Shown here piece after piece: positions 37,644 through 47,963 of a DNA stretch of 64,000 bases. The stretch lies in contig JALBYF010000023.1 of assembly GCA_023212725.1 (NCBI GenBank), positions 1-64,000 on the forward strand. The letters are read 5' to 3'. This DNA comes from Tranzscheliella williamsii. Its lineage: Eukaryota; Basidiomycota; Ustilaginomycetes; Ustilaginales; Ustilaginaceae. Made by a program: the position numbers and the translations under genes. The notes under the pieces are model-generated. The model was not told the DNA's origin and searched no databases. It was given only the letters and a program-made list of their open reading frames with translations. Positions within the stretch are counted from its first letter, which is position 1, and each line of letters begins with the position of its first letter.

Positions 37644-40600
37644 TTACTCGCTCAGATGGCCGGTGCTGTTGGTATTCTGGGAGTTGAAGCTGGTGCCGGT
37701 GTTCAAGTTGTTAGCGGCAAGTTCGCCCGGGTTCGACATCCAGCCGGGGCGGTATGCGTGGTTGTTGCTAGAGCTCGTGGCGCCGTAGCCGCTGGAGCTG
37801 CCTGGGCCGCTGCCGCCACCAAAGATATTGGCCGCAGTGTTGGACATGGCCGGACTAGAATGCAAACCTTCCAGATAGAGATGCTCCAGGCGGTCGAGCG
37901 ATCCGCTTGTGGCCCACAGAGAGTCCATGGACAGCCCGCTGCCCGTTATCGTCGCTGACGGGCCCGTCAGGCTAGGGGCACCGTCTTGCCCCACGGAGGA
38001 AAGGAAGGATGGTGGTTCCATGGCGTCGTTGTGGCCGGATGTACTGCCGCTAATACCGAGGTCCTGTCTCTGATGGCGTGGGTGCTCACCGTTGAAGCCC
38101 GATCGGCTGTCCAGGCTCGCCGCCGGCTGGGAACCTGCTATGTGGCTGCGACTCAAAGTCGGGCTCAAGTTAGCACGTCTGCCCTGTCGACCGATAACGT
38201 CCGAATCGGATAACGCGGACGCCCATGATGGTGGATTTTGGCTCAGTGAGGCCATGAAAGCCGACGTCTCAGCGTTGAACCGCGGTGATCGGGCGAAGTC
38301 CTGATACAGTGCCAGACTGCTGTCGTCAACCGAGAAGCCTTGTCCTGCTTGGCTTGCGACAATGTTATTGCCAAATGGCCCGTCGAAAAAGTCGTTGGAA
38401 AGCGAGGAAGTGTCGGGAAGCGAAGCAGCGTAGGAACTGGCTCCTAACCCCCCACCTCCGGCTTCGAGTTCATCAAACACCTGCTCAAAGTTGTAGCCCG
38501 AGGTGTTTGCTTCGGGTTCGTAATCCGCCTCGTCGTCCTCTTCGTCTTCCTCGTAGCCGTCTTCATCGCCTGGTTCGCCATTGGATTCTTCGTCTGATTC
38601 TCCATCTGAGTCGTATTGACTTTGCAGTGATGGGAATTGCTGAGCGAAGGCAAGGGCACGGGTATCCTCGACGGACTCGAGCGCTTGTTCAAGCGCTCCT
38701 TCAGCACGCCTGAGGGTGTCTGTGGACCGACGGCGCAGGTCGTCTCCAGACTCGTCGTCATTGTCGGCCTCCGGCTTGTCCTGCGCCACCCGTTTACCCA
38801 CATCCTTCGCCGTGAAGGTTTGTTCTCTCTGCAGCTCGAGGGAGTCTTCAGAGCCCTCCCGCTGGCTACGCCGCTCGTCAGTGTCATCAACAATGCTTTG
38901 GTTTGTGAAGCTGACACTAAAATCGGAGTCTCTTTCCGCATGGGCCCGTGTGTTGCCTTGACTTTGCCCAGACGTACCCTGCTGGTAGTCTTGACCGGGC
39001 CCGGTCCTGGGTGTCTCAGCGGAATCGAAGGCAATGTTGTCGAACACGGCAGCACCAATATTGGGTTCCGCTTGCTGGCTTGCCGAGGGCTGAGCTGAGA
39101 GACTCGCACCGCCAAAGTAAGACGGATTGATCTCTTGGGTATCACCAAGAACATTAGCGCTGCTGCTGTGATGCAGGTCGCCTGCCCAATGATGATGTGA
39201 GAGCAGGTCACCTAGCTCGTTGCTCTCTCGGCCCGAGTCCGACGCGCTGCCAATGTCCCAGCCATGACTCCAAGCATTGCTGCTCGCCGCCGATGGGTTG
39301 AGAGGATCAAGCAGAGCCTGTAAAGTATCAACGAAAGGAATGTTTTGTGGATCCGCGTTCTGACTGGATAGTGCCTTTTCGCCGCCTACGCTGGAGAAGT
39401 GTGAATGTTGTTCGAAAGCATTGAACACCGACGAGGATCGCCGCGAGCCATCTGCAGAAGAACTAGACGATTCCGAGACGGGGCCGATGCCTTGGTAAGA
39501 CATCGATCGCGCTGCGCTTGGATATGGAGGCGATAATTGTCCACTGGCGGATTCGACTTGCTGGCCAAAGTTTTGAGGTGGATCCTGGCCGTGGCTGGCG
39601 GTCGAGACGTCGCTAGCGCTCGAGGTGTATGCGGACCATGCTGAGGCGACCTGCTGCGCAGCCGTCTGTTCATCAATGTCCATTGAATCGGCGGGGAGAT
39701 CATGAGCGCTCTGATGTGCTGCAGGGTTGAGCCAGGCCAGCACGTCGGACTGAGGTTGCAATTCGTCATTGCTCAGCGGCGACATCCGAGAGGGAAGTTG
39801 CTGTGCAAGAGAGCCGCCGACCGGAGAATGATTTTGGCTTGACGAGTGCGACCCTGGGTGGGAAAGAGACGGCGGAACAGCTAGCGAAGAAGGACCATGA
39901 CCATGGGGATGATGGGCGTGACCGTGACCGTGGTTGTGGCTGTGGCTGTGCCCATGCAGATGACCATGCACAGACGGGAGCCGCTCGAGAGCCGAGTTCT
40001 TTGCGGTCTTGGAGACGTGGCTTCTGCGTTTATGCAGAGCTGTTTCCTTCATGTGCGCCTTGCCAGCTTGACGACTGGCATCATCGGCCGAGGCGGATTT
40101 TCCATGAAGGGAAGGACGCTGTTGGGAGGTGTCACTTTCGCTGGCGCTAGGCGGAGTGGTACGGTCGCGAACACTGCCGGGCTTTGAGTTGCTAGAAGGC
40201 CCCTCTAGGCTGGCCTGTTTCAGTTGCTCAAAGAGGCTATGTATAGTGTGTTTATTGACTATGTCGGCATTGCGCAGCGGCGACGATGTGCCCGGGAGCG
40301 GGGCGGTGCTGGACGACATAAAGGGCGGCCGTGCGAGTATAGCCGACTGTTGATGGTGGAGCGGATGTTGCTGCTGCGCCAAGCCGTGACCAAATGATCG
40401 CTGAGAATCGTGGCTAGCTGAAAGCTGTCGAGGCGGAGGACCTGGAAGGGAGTGTTTCCTCTCAAGGACGCTGCTAGCGCCACTCGACCTCCCTGACAAT
40501 ACCGCCTCGGGTCCGTCGGTGAGATTTCCGTGATCGGTCAGATTGCCGTGATCGGTCAGATGTCCGTCACTGGTAGCGTCGCTCATGGCATAGTCTCCGC

Positions 40601-41576
40601 CACGCCAACCGCCTTCGGAGAGGCTTTGATCGGACAGTGCCCCTGATGGCCCTGCCTCGGGCAGATCACTTCGATCGCGCTTAGAACCGCCGGGACCGCG
40701 GTCCTTTCTCGCCTTAGACGGTCGAGGTTTGAAACCAGCACGTTCGTAGTCCTCTGGGAAGGCATTTCGGAAACGGTCCCTAAGATCAATGGCACGACGC
40801 TGACCGTTGAAGATGGGGTCCTTAGCTATCAGGGCCCAGTGAGATCCGTGCTGCATATAGCCAGCCCTTAGAGCAGCATCCTGCTCAGGAGTAAAGGGCC
40901 GTCGCTCCTTTGTCTTACCCTTTTCGAATATGCTTTTTCCTTCCGCATCGCGACCGCGTACGGCTTTGCTGAGGTGGGTCTTTGCGTTGGGATACATTTC
41001 GTGATAGGCGTCAGGAAAGTAGGTTCGGAAACGGTCCTTGAGATCGCCCGCCGTCCTGTCGGAAAAGTGCGTCGAGAATTGAGGATCGGAGAGGATCTTC
41101 TTCCAGTTTCCCACGCCGTGCTTGTTGCATCCATCGACCAGAGCTTGAGTTTCCTGGGCTGACCATTTGTGCTTCTGGCTCCGATGGCCCTCGGAGGGTC
41201 TGCGTGACATGCCGGTAGCTCCGTCGGTCGCAGCAGTAGCAGCAGAAGACGAGCCAGCGGTAGCATCCTCTTGCGCCGGCTCACCCGAACCCGAGCGTGC
41301 GCTGCTGGAGCCATAGCCGGATCCCTGCTGCCCTCTGGCAAAGGGCGAGTGATTATGCTCGAACCGTTCTTGGGCGGCCAGGAAGTATTGAGCCGCATCT
41401 TGCAGGTGATCCATAGAGAATACCGACGATGAGGACGAGTAATCGGTAGCGGCGACGTCCGATGGATGTTTGTCTTCCGTCCGCCAATGCCGCTGCTCGT
41501 ATAAGCTTGCTTGTTCTTCCGATGCAACCGGCTGGTCCTGTGGTAGAGTCCCTCCTGGGTGTTGGTGGGAATTCAT
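37644..41576 (-). CDS. Two-Myb telomere-binding protein, Tay1-like
   Basis: 1310 aa from the ATG giving MNSHQHPGG; the frame before it lacks an ATG. Two Myb/SANT repeats lie at ~137-190 (KWSAQETQALVDGCNKHGVG ... TAGDLKDRFRTYFPD) and ~224-275 (RPFTPEQDAALRAGYMQHGS ... RAIDLRDRFRNAFPE). The VDLKDRFR-like third helix is a telobox signature for duplex TTAGGG-type repeats. Yarrowia Tay1 and its Ustilago homologue carry two such Mybs, so this is the probable orthologue. The remaining ~1000 residues are Ser/Gln/His-rich and disordered, with an (LTDHGN)-type repeat near 335-350, a His/Gly run near 535-562 and an acidic block near 1000-1070. Function: telomere binding and protection (family knowledge). 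Confidence 0.82.
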   Translation of the reverse strand: MNSHQHPGGTLPQDQPVASEEQASLYEQRHWRTEDKHPSDVAATDYSSSSSVFSMDHLQDAAQYFLAAQERFEHNHSPFARGQQGSGYGSSSARSGSGEPAQEDATAGSSSAATAATDGATGMSRRPSEGHRSQKHKWSAQETQALVDGCNKHGVGNWKKILSDPQFSTHFSDRTAGDLKDRFRTYFPDAYHEMYPNAKTHLSKAVRGRDAEGKSIFEKGKTKERRPFTPEQDAALRAGYMQHGSHWALIAKDPIFNGQRRAIDLRDRFRNAFPEDYERAGFKPRPSKARKDRGPGGSKRDRSDLPEAGPSGALSDQSLSEGGWRGGDYAMSDATSDGHLTDHGNLTDHGNLTDGPEAVLSGRSSGASSVLERKHSLPGPPPRQLSASHDSQRSFGHGLAQQQHPLHHQQSAILARPPFMSSSTAPLPGTSSPLRNADIVNKHTIHSLFEQLKQASLEGPSSNSKPGSVRDRTTPPSASESDTSQQRPSLHGKSASADDASRQAGKAHMKETALHKRRSHVSKTAKNSALERLPSVHGHLHGHSHSHNHGHGHAHHPHGHGPSSLAVPPSLSHPGSHSSSQNHSPVGGSLAQQLPSRMSPLSNDELQPQSDVLAWLNPAAHQSAHDLPADSMDIDEQTAAQQVASAWSAYTSSASDVSTASHGQDPPQNFGQQVESASGQLSPPYPSAARSMSYQGIGPVSESSSSSADGSRRSSSVFNAFEQHSHFSSVGGEKALSSQNADPQNIPFVDTLQALLDPLNPSAASSNAWSHGWDIGSASDSGRESNELGDLLSHHHWAGDLHHSSSANVLGDTQEINPSYFGGASLSAQPSASQQAEPNIGAAVFDNIAFDSAETPRTGPGQDYQQGTSGQSQGNTRAHAERDSDFSVSFTNQSIVDDTDERRSQREGSEDSLELQREQTFTAKDVGKRVAQDKPEADNDDESGDDLRRRSTDTLRRAEGALEQALESVEDTRALAFAQQFPSLQSQYDSDGESDEESNGEPGDEDGYEEDEEDDEADYEPEANTSGYNFEQVFDELEAGGGGLGASSYAASLPDTSSLSNDFFDGPFGNNIVASQAGQGFSVDDSSLALYQDFARSPRFNAETSAFMASLSQNPPSWASALSDSDVIGRQGRRANLSPTLSRSHIAGSQPAASLDSRSGFNGEHPRHQRQDLGISGSTSGHNDAMEPPSFLSSVGQDGAPSLTGPSATITGSGLSMDSLWATSGSLDRLEHLYLEGLHSSPAMSNTAANIFGGGSGPGSSSGYGATSSSNNHAYRPGWMSNPGELAANNLNTGTSFNSQNTNSTGHLSE

Positions 41577-42789
41577 CTCTGCTTTGAGCGAAAAGCTACG
41601 TGCAACGACGTAGATGTCGAAAGTCCTACCCCGTGGCTTCTCGAAACGGATGTTCCGTCTTGGCGGGATACAGAGCGATGAGATCGCAGTGCAGACTGCT
41701 ACAAAGAGGGCGGTCGACACATTTGCTGTCTATGAGTGTCGCTCGCACGCACGCCTTCTTCTGATGTGTTTGCGGTCCGGAGCGGGTACAGGCGTAGCAA
41801 AGGTGGCAGGGCAGGACAGCGGCAGAGGTGGCGATGGGAAGAATTAGAAAAGCGCCGCCCAGAGGCACTGCATGCACGCACCGCTTGGAAGGACATGCAG
41901 CGAATGCGGCTGTCGGTGGCCCCAATCACAGAATAGCAGTCAAATTACATGCGTGAACAGCAGAAAGAATCCGAAAAAATCGAAATGCGGAACACGGATC
42001 GCCCGTATGTGTATGTCGTCAAACGACAGACTGGTACGGATACGGCCGACTAAGCATCGAAAAGGCTGCATCATGTTGGCCATCCAGATTCTGTTGTCTA
42101 AACGATCCGCTGAACGTTCGTAGGCGGCTCTTGTCTATGAAGGGATCCATAAGTTAGATCTTCCTGCAGTCACAGTAGTCACATGAGTCGTGCTGCAGCA
42201 AAGGCCGTGAGCCGCCTGCAGTGATACATAGCATAGCCTGGCCGCTGACGGAACTCGTCCGTCATCACCCAGCATCGGGACGCGCACCCATAGCGCACCA
42301 TGTTCTAGACGGCGAATTGCACTATGAGGACGAACATGCGACCGTGGCAATGAAAATAGTTAACTGGTTCTGGTCTTGGTCTAGCTGTTCCAGCGTAACA
42401 TCCGGATTGAAAAGGCCCTCTGCTGACTTAAGTAGTTGGAACGGGCGTGGCCAAATCTACACAGTCTGACTTCAGTCGGTGGCAAAGTAATGCTACAAAC
42501 GGACAACTTCTCAGACGATGCTTCGGCCGCTCATACCGTAATCCTGCATGCCTTGACTTAGGGCATTTATCAGCACAACCTTCCAGCGTGTGGATTTGGA
42601 CGCTTATACTAGATGAAGTTGGCCGGCTACTGCAGGTCGGAGGTTGACGGTTTGAGTCTGCACGCCTGAGCACGTTAGACATTCCTTCCTTCGGACCGCT
42701 TCTTCCACATCTATAGCGTCAGCATCCACCTCCGCCTTTGCGCATGCTGCTTCGACCGCCAGACTATCCACCCCGGTGCATCTTGGACG
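41577..42789. other. Divergent intergenic region, Tay1-like / MBOAT genes
   Basis: About 1.2 kb that must hold both promoters. TCACAGTAGTCACATGA occurs near 42171-42187. Short frames on both strands (e.g. 41614-41847, 42447-42647) lack any family feature. No RNA gene was recognised. Confidence 0.5.
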
Positions 42790-44163
42790 ATGGAAGCCAC
42801 ACAAGCCATGCGGCGATGGGTGTTTCCGCCATTTGACGACAAGATACGCTACACGATAGGCAACGTTTGGATCATTGCCTCGCCTGTTCCTCTACTTCTG
42901 CTCCAGTTACATTTTCTCCTTCGTTACAGTCCGAAGCGGACCGTCTTGCTGCGTGCTGCGTTGATCCCCTTCATCTTAATGCTTGCGCTGCGATTCGGGT
43001 TCGCGTACTATGTCGATTTTACTGGCCGAGGCCAGATCGAAGGCCGGGGTCAACACCTGAACATGACGAACGGCATTCTCTCCCTCGTGCAAGTCGCTTG
43101 TGGCTTGAGATGGGGTCTCGCCACGCGTCAACCAGGTTTGAAGATCGCTAAGGCAAGTGCAGCTCCGGACACGGCCGCCAACGCCAAAGCAGGCGGAGCG
43201 GTCTCAACCGAATCAAGCAAGCCATCGATTCCCAACCGCCTGCCCATCCTCTTTCCCGGGACCTGGCTCCCTCTCGAAGTAGACTATCTCGCCAACCTCC
43301 GTGGGATAGGCTGGGACGACGGGATCCGGCAGGGTGCACCTGCGCTCCCGGTGCCCCAGTTCTCGCCGGCTTACCGGCGGCGGTGGATCCGCGAGCGGCT
43401 GCTTCAGCTTCCCGTGCATCTCCTGCTTATCGACGTTATTTTTGCGCTGTTCAAAGAGCCCCGATTCAACCCTGCCGCGGGGTCCTTGCACGGGAGTAGC
43501 ATCTGGCGAGCGAAGCACGGCTCGTTTGGCGCGGCTGGGCCGTACCTACTCTGTCTGGCGTGCGCGTTTGCCTTCAGCAGCGTCATTCATGTCGGCACTG
43601 TGCTCGGTGCTGTTGGAGCTGTTGGGTTGTTTGGGAGCTTGCCGTCGCGGTGGGATCCGTTGCCGGTGGATGCGCCGTGGCTTGCGACGTCGGTGGGTGC
43701 GTTCTGGTCGCTGCGGTGGCACCAGATGCTGCGCGCGACGTTTGCGGGTCTGGGGTACTACCCGGTGCGGGCGGTGCTGCGGCCGGTGATGGGGCGGCGT
43801 GCCGCGGCCCTGGCGGGCATTGTGGCGACGTTTGTTGTTTCGGGGCTCATCCACGATCTGGGGCACGCCGCTATGAAGCGCGACCAGCACTGGCACCTGA
43901 CGTCCGTCACTGCGTTCTTTGCCGCCCAGAGCCTTGCCCTTCTGGCCGAACATGCGTGGCAGGCCCTGACTGGCTTCTCTGTGTCCGGCCTCGCAGGCTG
44001 GATCTGGACAATGAGCTGGATGCTCGCCTCCGCCCCGCTCGCCCTCGAGCCCTGGGCCGTCAACGGCCTCTTCGCTTCCAAGGACATCACCCCCGGCCTC
44101 ACGGCCCGCCCCGTCTCCGCTGCGCTCGACGCCTGGGACCATTGGTTCGCCTCCAAAAGCTAG
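42790..44163 (+). CDS. MBOAT/wax-synthase-like acyltransferase
   Basis: 457 aa, single exon, multi-pass membrane protein. Hydrophobic segments start with VWIIASPVPLLLLQLHFLLR and VLLRAALIPFILMLALRFGF. The wax-synthase signature is in the C-terminal half: FWSLRWHQMLRATFAGLGYY, then ATFVVSGLIHDLGH, where the His is the likely catalytic residue of the MBOAT superfamily. N-terminal order (long loop, RWIRERLLQLPVHLLLIDVI) matches fungal wax-synthase-domain proteins. Probable reaction: acyl-CoA-dependent esterification of an alcohol or lipid at the ER; the substrate cannot be told from sequence. Its 3' end converges on RPB11 with 309 bp between stops. Confidence 0.85.
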   Translation: MEATQAMRRWVFPPFDDKIRYTIGNVWIIASPVPLLLLQLHFLLRYSPKRTVLLRAALIPFILMLALRFGFAYYVDFTGRGQIEGRGQHLNMTNGILSLVQVACGLRWGLATRQPGLKIAKASAAPDTAANAKAGGAVSTESSKPSIPNRLPILFPGTWLPLEVDYLANLRGIGWDDGIRQGAPALPVPQFSPAYRRRWIRERLLQLPVHLLLIDVIFALFKEPRFNPAAGSLHGSSIWRAKHGSFGAAGPYLLCLACAFAFSSVIHVGTVLGAVGAVGLFGSLPSRWDPLPVDAPWLATSVGAFWSLRWHQMLRATFAGLGYYPVRAVLRPVMGRRAAALAGIVATFVVSGLIHDLGHAAMKRDQHWHLTSVTAFFAAQSLALLAEHAWQALTGFSVSGLAGWIWTMSWMLASAPLALEPWAVNGLFASKDITPGLTARPVSAALDAWDHWFASKS

Positions 44164-44472
44164 CGTTGCCACCGCACCTCCCGTACCCCGCAACCCAAGC
44201 ATTTCATAGTCCTTGGCCGCTCACAAGCCCAGCGCCATCATTCTCGAATAACAGTGAAATGCATAGACTAGCCAAGGATAATCGAGTGCAGAATCGACAA
44301 TGCGATGCGCATGTTTGGGTTTCCGGATGCAGTAGAGTTACAAGGACCTAAAATACAGATGCGAGTGGACGAGGTGAGTTGCAGGAAACATGCAGGGTGT
44401 GGGGTATCTTGGGCTTTGGACAGCGGTGAGAGAATGGCGAGGTAGCCAAGTGGAGCGGCACGAGCGCTACGG

Positions 44473-44895
44473 CTAGATGTCAACGTAGCCGCCTTGTCCG
44501 CTCGGGTCGTATGGATCCTGGCGGCCGAAGCCGCCCACATCGACGGTGCCGGCTCCACTCATCTGGACCTCGGTCCTCCAGGCCTGTTTCAGGGAACTGA
44601 TCTGGGCAATGAGCTTCGTACAGCCCTGCTTGAGGGCGTCGGTCGGCGATATCGAGCCGTCCGTCTGGATCTTGACAAAGACCTTTGGTTCTAGCGGATG
44701 CGGTACTTTGTACCCACAGAACAGGACCGCAGGGTTAGCGAGCACGGCGTGACGTAGCATGTTGCCAAGAGTGTGATCCTCCTTGTTGAACCAGAACGTA
44801 GCAGCATTGGGGATCTTGGTATCTTCGACAACCTCGACTCGCTTCTCGTCGGGGCCGAGGATGAAGAGATCGAATCGATTCGGAGCGTTCGTCAT
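44473..44895 (-). CDS. RPB11: RNA polymerase II subunit Rpb11
   Basis: 140 aa, single exon, complete. It pairs with Rpb3 as the alpha-like heterodimer that seeds Pol II assembly. Family signatures: APNRFDLFILGPDEKRVEVV, TKIPNAATFWFNKEDHTLGN, MLRHAVLANPAVLFCGYKVP and HPLEPKVFVKIQTDGSISPT. It ends with the helix DALKQGCTKLIAQISSLKQA. The C-terminal ~25 residues (GAGTVDVGGFGRQDPYDPSG) extend beyond the yeast protein and are Gly-rich. Confidence 0.97.
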   Translation of the reverse strand: MTNAPNRFDLFILGPDEKRVEVVEDTKIPNAATFWFNKEDHTLGNMLRHAVLANPAVLFCGYKVPHPLEPKVFVKIQTDGSISPTDALKQGCTKLIAQISSLKQAWRTEVQMSGAGTVDVGGFGRQDPYDPSGQGGYVDI

Positions 44896-45943
44896 CTTGG
44901 CTCAGACAGCGTGTGCACAGCCTCGGTAGGTCTGTGATCATCGCAAGCAGATAAAGCATGGCATGATCAGCAAGCTTGTCCGCAGACGAGAACTGCGGTG
45001 CGGCACCACGTCAGATCGCGCAGCGTCAAGTCGGATGCAGGAAACAGCAAGGCTCATCTACCGTTGTAGTCAGGAATCAGCGGATGCTCAATGGACCCTC
45101 TCGACACACTTGTCAGCGTTTGAAAAGATCCACTTGAGAGCATCCTCAAACAGTGTGAATATGATGTAATCTTTGCCGTCTTGCAGTTGCTGTTCCCTCG
45201 TAACACCATGAGCATGACGATGCGCAGCGAATGACCGCAAAGTATGTGTGTCTCTGTGAGCAAAACTTACCTACTGAGAGACCGTTGAACTGGAGGAGAT
45301 TGAACAGGGGAGAGGGACTAGCCGTCCCTGAGAAGGAAGAAGGAAAGGTAGAAGCGAAAGGCAGGAAGGAAGAGGTAAGGCGCAGAAGAACGAGACAGAG
45401 AGGCCAGGCAGCTCTGCTCTGGGGTGGAAAAGTTTGATGAAAGGCAACTGCGGATGCTTGATTGGTGGATGAGGAGGAGGAACAGTAAAATGCGATCGAA
45501 GCTTTGTCGCGAGTCTTGCAATTTCGCGGGCGAGGGTTGTTCCTTTCTTCGATCTCACACCACAGACTCTATCGCACGAGACTCGCTGACCCTGCCTCGG
45601 CTGGTTTGATTACCGGAGTCAAAGCCTGAGTAGCGTCCGGACCCGACTGCGCCATTCTGAATGACCGACCAAAGGCCTGCTGTGAAAGCGTTGCCTGAAA
45701 GCCAATCTTGCCTTCCCCACATTCGCGGATGTAAAGGAACACCATTACAGTATCCTCATCTCTTGCGACGAGCATCCACAGTAGTTGGTGCATCGCTTCG
45801 ACGTCGCGTTCAACGCCTCTCACTCAGTCGAGTGTCGCAACAGGAGGATTTATTCCAACGACCATCGGCTTCCAACTGCCACAAAGCTGATCAATTCAGA
45901 TACGAGTTCTATATCGCCGTAGAAATCATCCAATCTCTACGAT
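44896..45943. other. Divergent region RPB11/PEX14, possible small spliced gene on minus strand
   Basis: About 1 kb. On the minus strand 45260-45560 is C/T-rich and ends in a good donor (GTAAGT near 45272). Downstream, 45240-45088 contains an open stretch reading GVTREQQLQDGKDYIIFTLF EDALKWIFSNADK before a stop, which looks protein-like. There is no ATG in the C/T-rich part. I could not build a full model or name a family. The rest holds the RPB11 and PEX14 promoters. Confidence 0.3.
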
Positions 45944-47083
45944 ATGTCGGAAGCGTCAACGTCCGCTGCTGGCGCACAGCAACATGCGTCGCCTGGTGGC
46001 ATACGTCCGGATATGGTAGCTAGCGCAGTCAGCTTTCTCTCTGACCCAAAGGTGCAGTCGGCTTCGGTGTCGCAACGAGTGAGCTTTTTGGAGTCGAAAG
46101 GGCTTCGTCAGCACGAGATCGACGAGGCTATGCGCCAGACGAGCCAGCCATCCGGTAGTGTAGTCCCTGCCAACAACAGCTACGCAGCGTACTCTGCCGG
46201 GCCGGCCGCGCCGTACTACGGCAATGCATCCTATGGCCATCCGTACCCAGCGCAGGCGCAGCAGCAAGGCAGAGATTGGCGAGACTGGTTCATCATGGCT
46301 GTTGTATCAGGCACCATCGGCTATGGTGTGATTTCGCTGGCCAAGAAGTATCTGATGCCACACCTGCAGCCGCCGAACGCCAACGTGCTCGAAGCGGATC
46401 TGGACTCGCTCACAGCAAAATACGACGAAGTGGCGAGCCAGCTGCAGGCGCTGGATGCGCAAACGCTTGCAGTAAAGCAAGGCCTCGATGAACAGAAGGC
46501 GGAGGTGGAGAAGAGCGTAAAAGAAGTGGAGGACTGCGTCCAAAGCGTCCGAGAAAACGAGAAGCGCAGAGACCGAGAACTTGACCAGATCAAAGAAGAT
46601 GTGGAGAGCATCCGGAAGGAACTGGGCAGCCTATTCGAAAAGTCGAAGCAGGCACAGACCAACTCGCTCTCCGAGCTGCAGTCGGAACTCAAGTCGCTCA
46701 AATCTTTGTTGGTGTCGAGGGGTACGGTCGGCGGTGGTGGAGCCGCAGGGAGTGCCGGTGCGATGGGTGGAAGTGCCGGTAGCTACGGCCCGCCTCGACC
46801 GTACACTGTCGGAGGCTATGGCGGTGGGGCCTATGGTTCGCCATCGATCGGAACTCCGACGGGCGAGGCCAGCCCTCCGCAAATCCCTAAACCTACCATT
46901 CCCGCTTGGCAGCTCGCTGGTGCAGGAACCGGCACTGCCTCGCCTTCGCACAGCACAGCAAACAAAGCGCTTGAGCTGGAAACCAATGCTTCTACGGACA
47001 GTAGCACGTCCAAGCCAAGCATGGATGACCCCGCCGTGGAAATGTCGAAGAGCAGAGAGTCGACCAAGGAGACTACCGAATGA
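45944..47083 (+). CDS. PEX14: Peroxin Pex14
   Basis: 379 aa. Docking component of the peroxisomal import pore for receptors Pex5/Pex7. The Pex14 N-terminal domain covers ~20-68 (RPDMVASAVSFLSDPKVQSA, SQRVSFLESKGLRQHEIDEA). A Tyr/Pro/Ala-rich linker leads to a membrane segment at ~115-135 (WFIMAVVSGTIGYGVISLAK). A long coiled coil follows (~150-260; LDSLTAKYDEVASQLQALDA ... IKEDVESIRKELGSLFEKSK). The C-terminus is Gly/Ser/Pro-rich and ends in acidic/Thr-rich sequence. Domain order and length are typical for fungal Pex14. Confidence 0.95.
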   Translation: MSEASTSAAGAQQHASPGGIRPDMVASAVSFLSDPKVQSASVSQRVSFLESKGLRQHEIDEAMRQTSQPSGSVVPANNSYAAYSAGPAAPYYGNASYGHPYPAQAQQQGRDWRDWFIMAVVSGTIGYGVISLAKKYLMPHLQPPNANVLEADLDSLTAKYDEVASQLQALDAQTLAVKQGLDEQKAEVEKSVKEVEDCVQSVRENEKRRDRELDQIKEDVESIRKELGSLFEKSKQAQTNSLSELQSELKSLKSLLVSRGTVGGGGAAGSAGAMGGSAGSYGPPRPYTVGGYGGGAYGSPSIGTPTGEASPPQIPKPTIPAWQLAGAGTGTASPSHSTANKALELETNASTDSSTSKPSMDDPAVEMSKSRESTKETTE

Positions 47084-47963
47084 CGCGAGAGGCCATCCCC
47101 ATCGTTTGTCCCTATCCCACTCGTCGGTACCTCTGTAACTATCCCTCATCGGTGATTCTACAAATCAATAGCGAGCCTATGATAGATCTCAAGGTTTGTC
47201 GACACTCGCAGAGTGTTATTTGTAGGTTGGAACGCAGATCCATCTCACCCGAGAAAGGGAAGCTGCCCTGCGATTGTGCAATGTAACATGCATTGAAGAG
47301 ATCGTCAGATCTGCCATGGGTAGGTGAGCTGCAATTTGAATGCGATTCCTCACTGCTGTTGGCTATGTGGATAAGTCACAATAGCCAAGGCTACGCCTAC
47401 TGCATTAGGTGGAAGCAGCTTGAACTTGCTTGCCATGCCTCGGCCATGCGGTCGAGCAGCGAGAGTGTGCTCAATCCAAGCCCCTTTCATCAAGCTCGCC
47501 TATCCTTCCCCCATACTTATCCTTAAATGCAGATCGCAATTCAGATTTGCGGAGACTTTCGCACGGTCCTAAGCGCGTATCCGTACTGCAGGCGGCAGGC
47601 GGTTGGGGGATCGGATGTGCATTGGGTGGGGCGGACCCTCAAAAGCTCAAAAGTCACACAGTCAAGCCTGACGCTCAGACCCCGCCAAAGTAGGTCATAA
47701 GTAGTAGGCTGTTCCTGCCTTCCGTTTCCACGCTTTCCATCACACCAAACCCCACCTCATCGTCCGCAGGCCTGCGCCAAAGTGGGGTGACCGCGCTAGA
47801 GGGGCGGCCAAGCACGCAACAACCCCTACACGGCGCAAGAGACTTCTTTGCTGCGCGTTAGGGTCGGTCTGGAACGAAATAGACTACCGTCAACGCTTCG
47901 CTCGTCCCCAACCATCGTAGAAGAAAAGGATCAGCTCCCGAATAAGACTGGCTATTCTGCGAT
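47084..47963. other. Intergenic region PEX14-BAR gene
   Basis: About 880 bp with the PEX14 3' region and the BAR gene promoter. A TCACAA word occurs at about 47377. No gene, repeat or TATA box was recognised. Confidence 0.45.
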
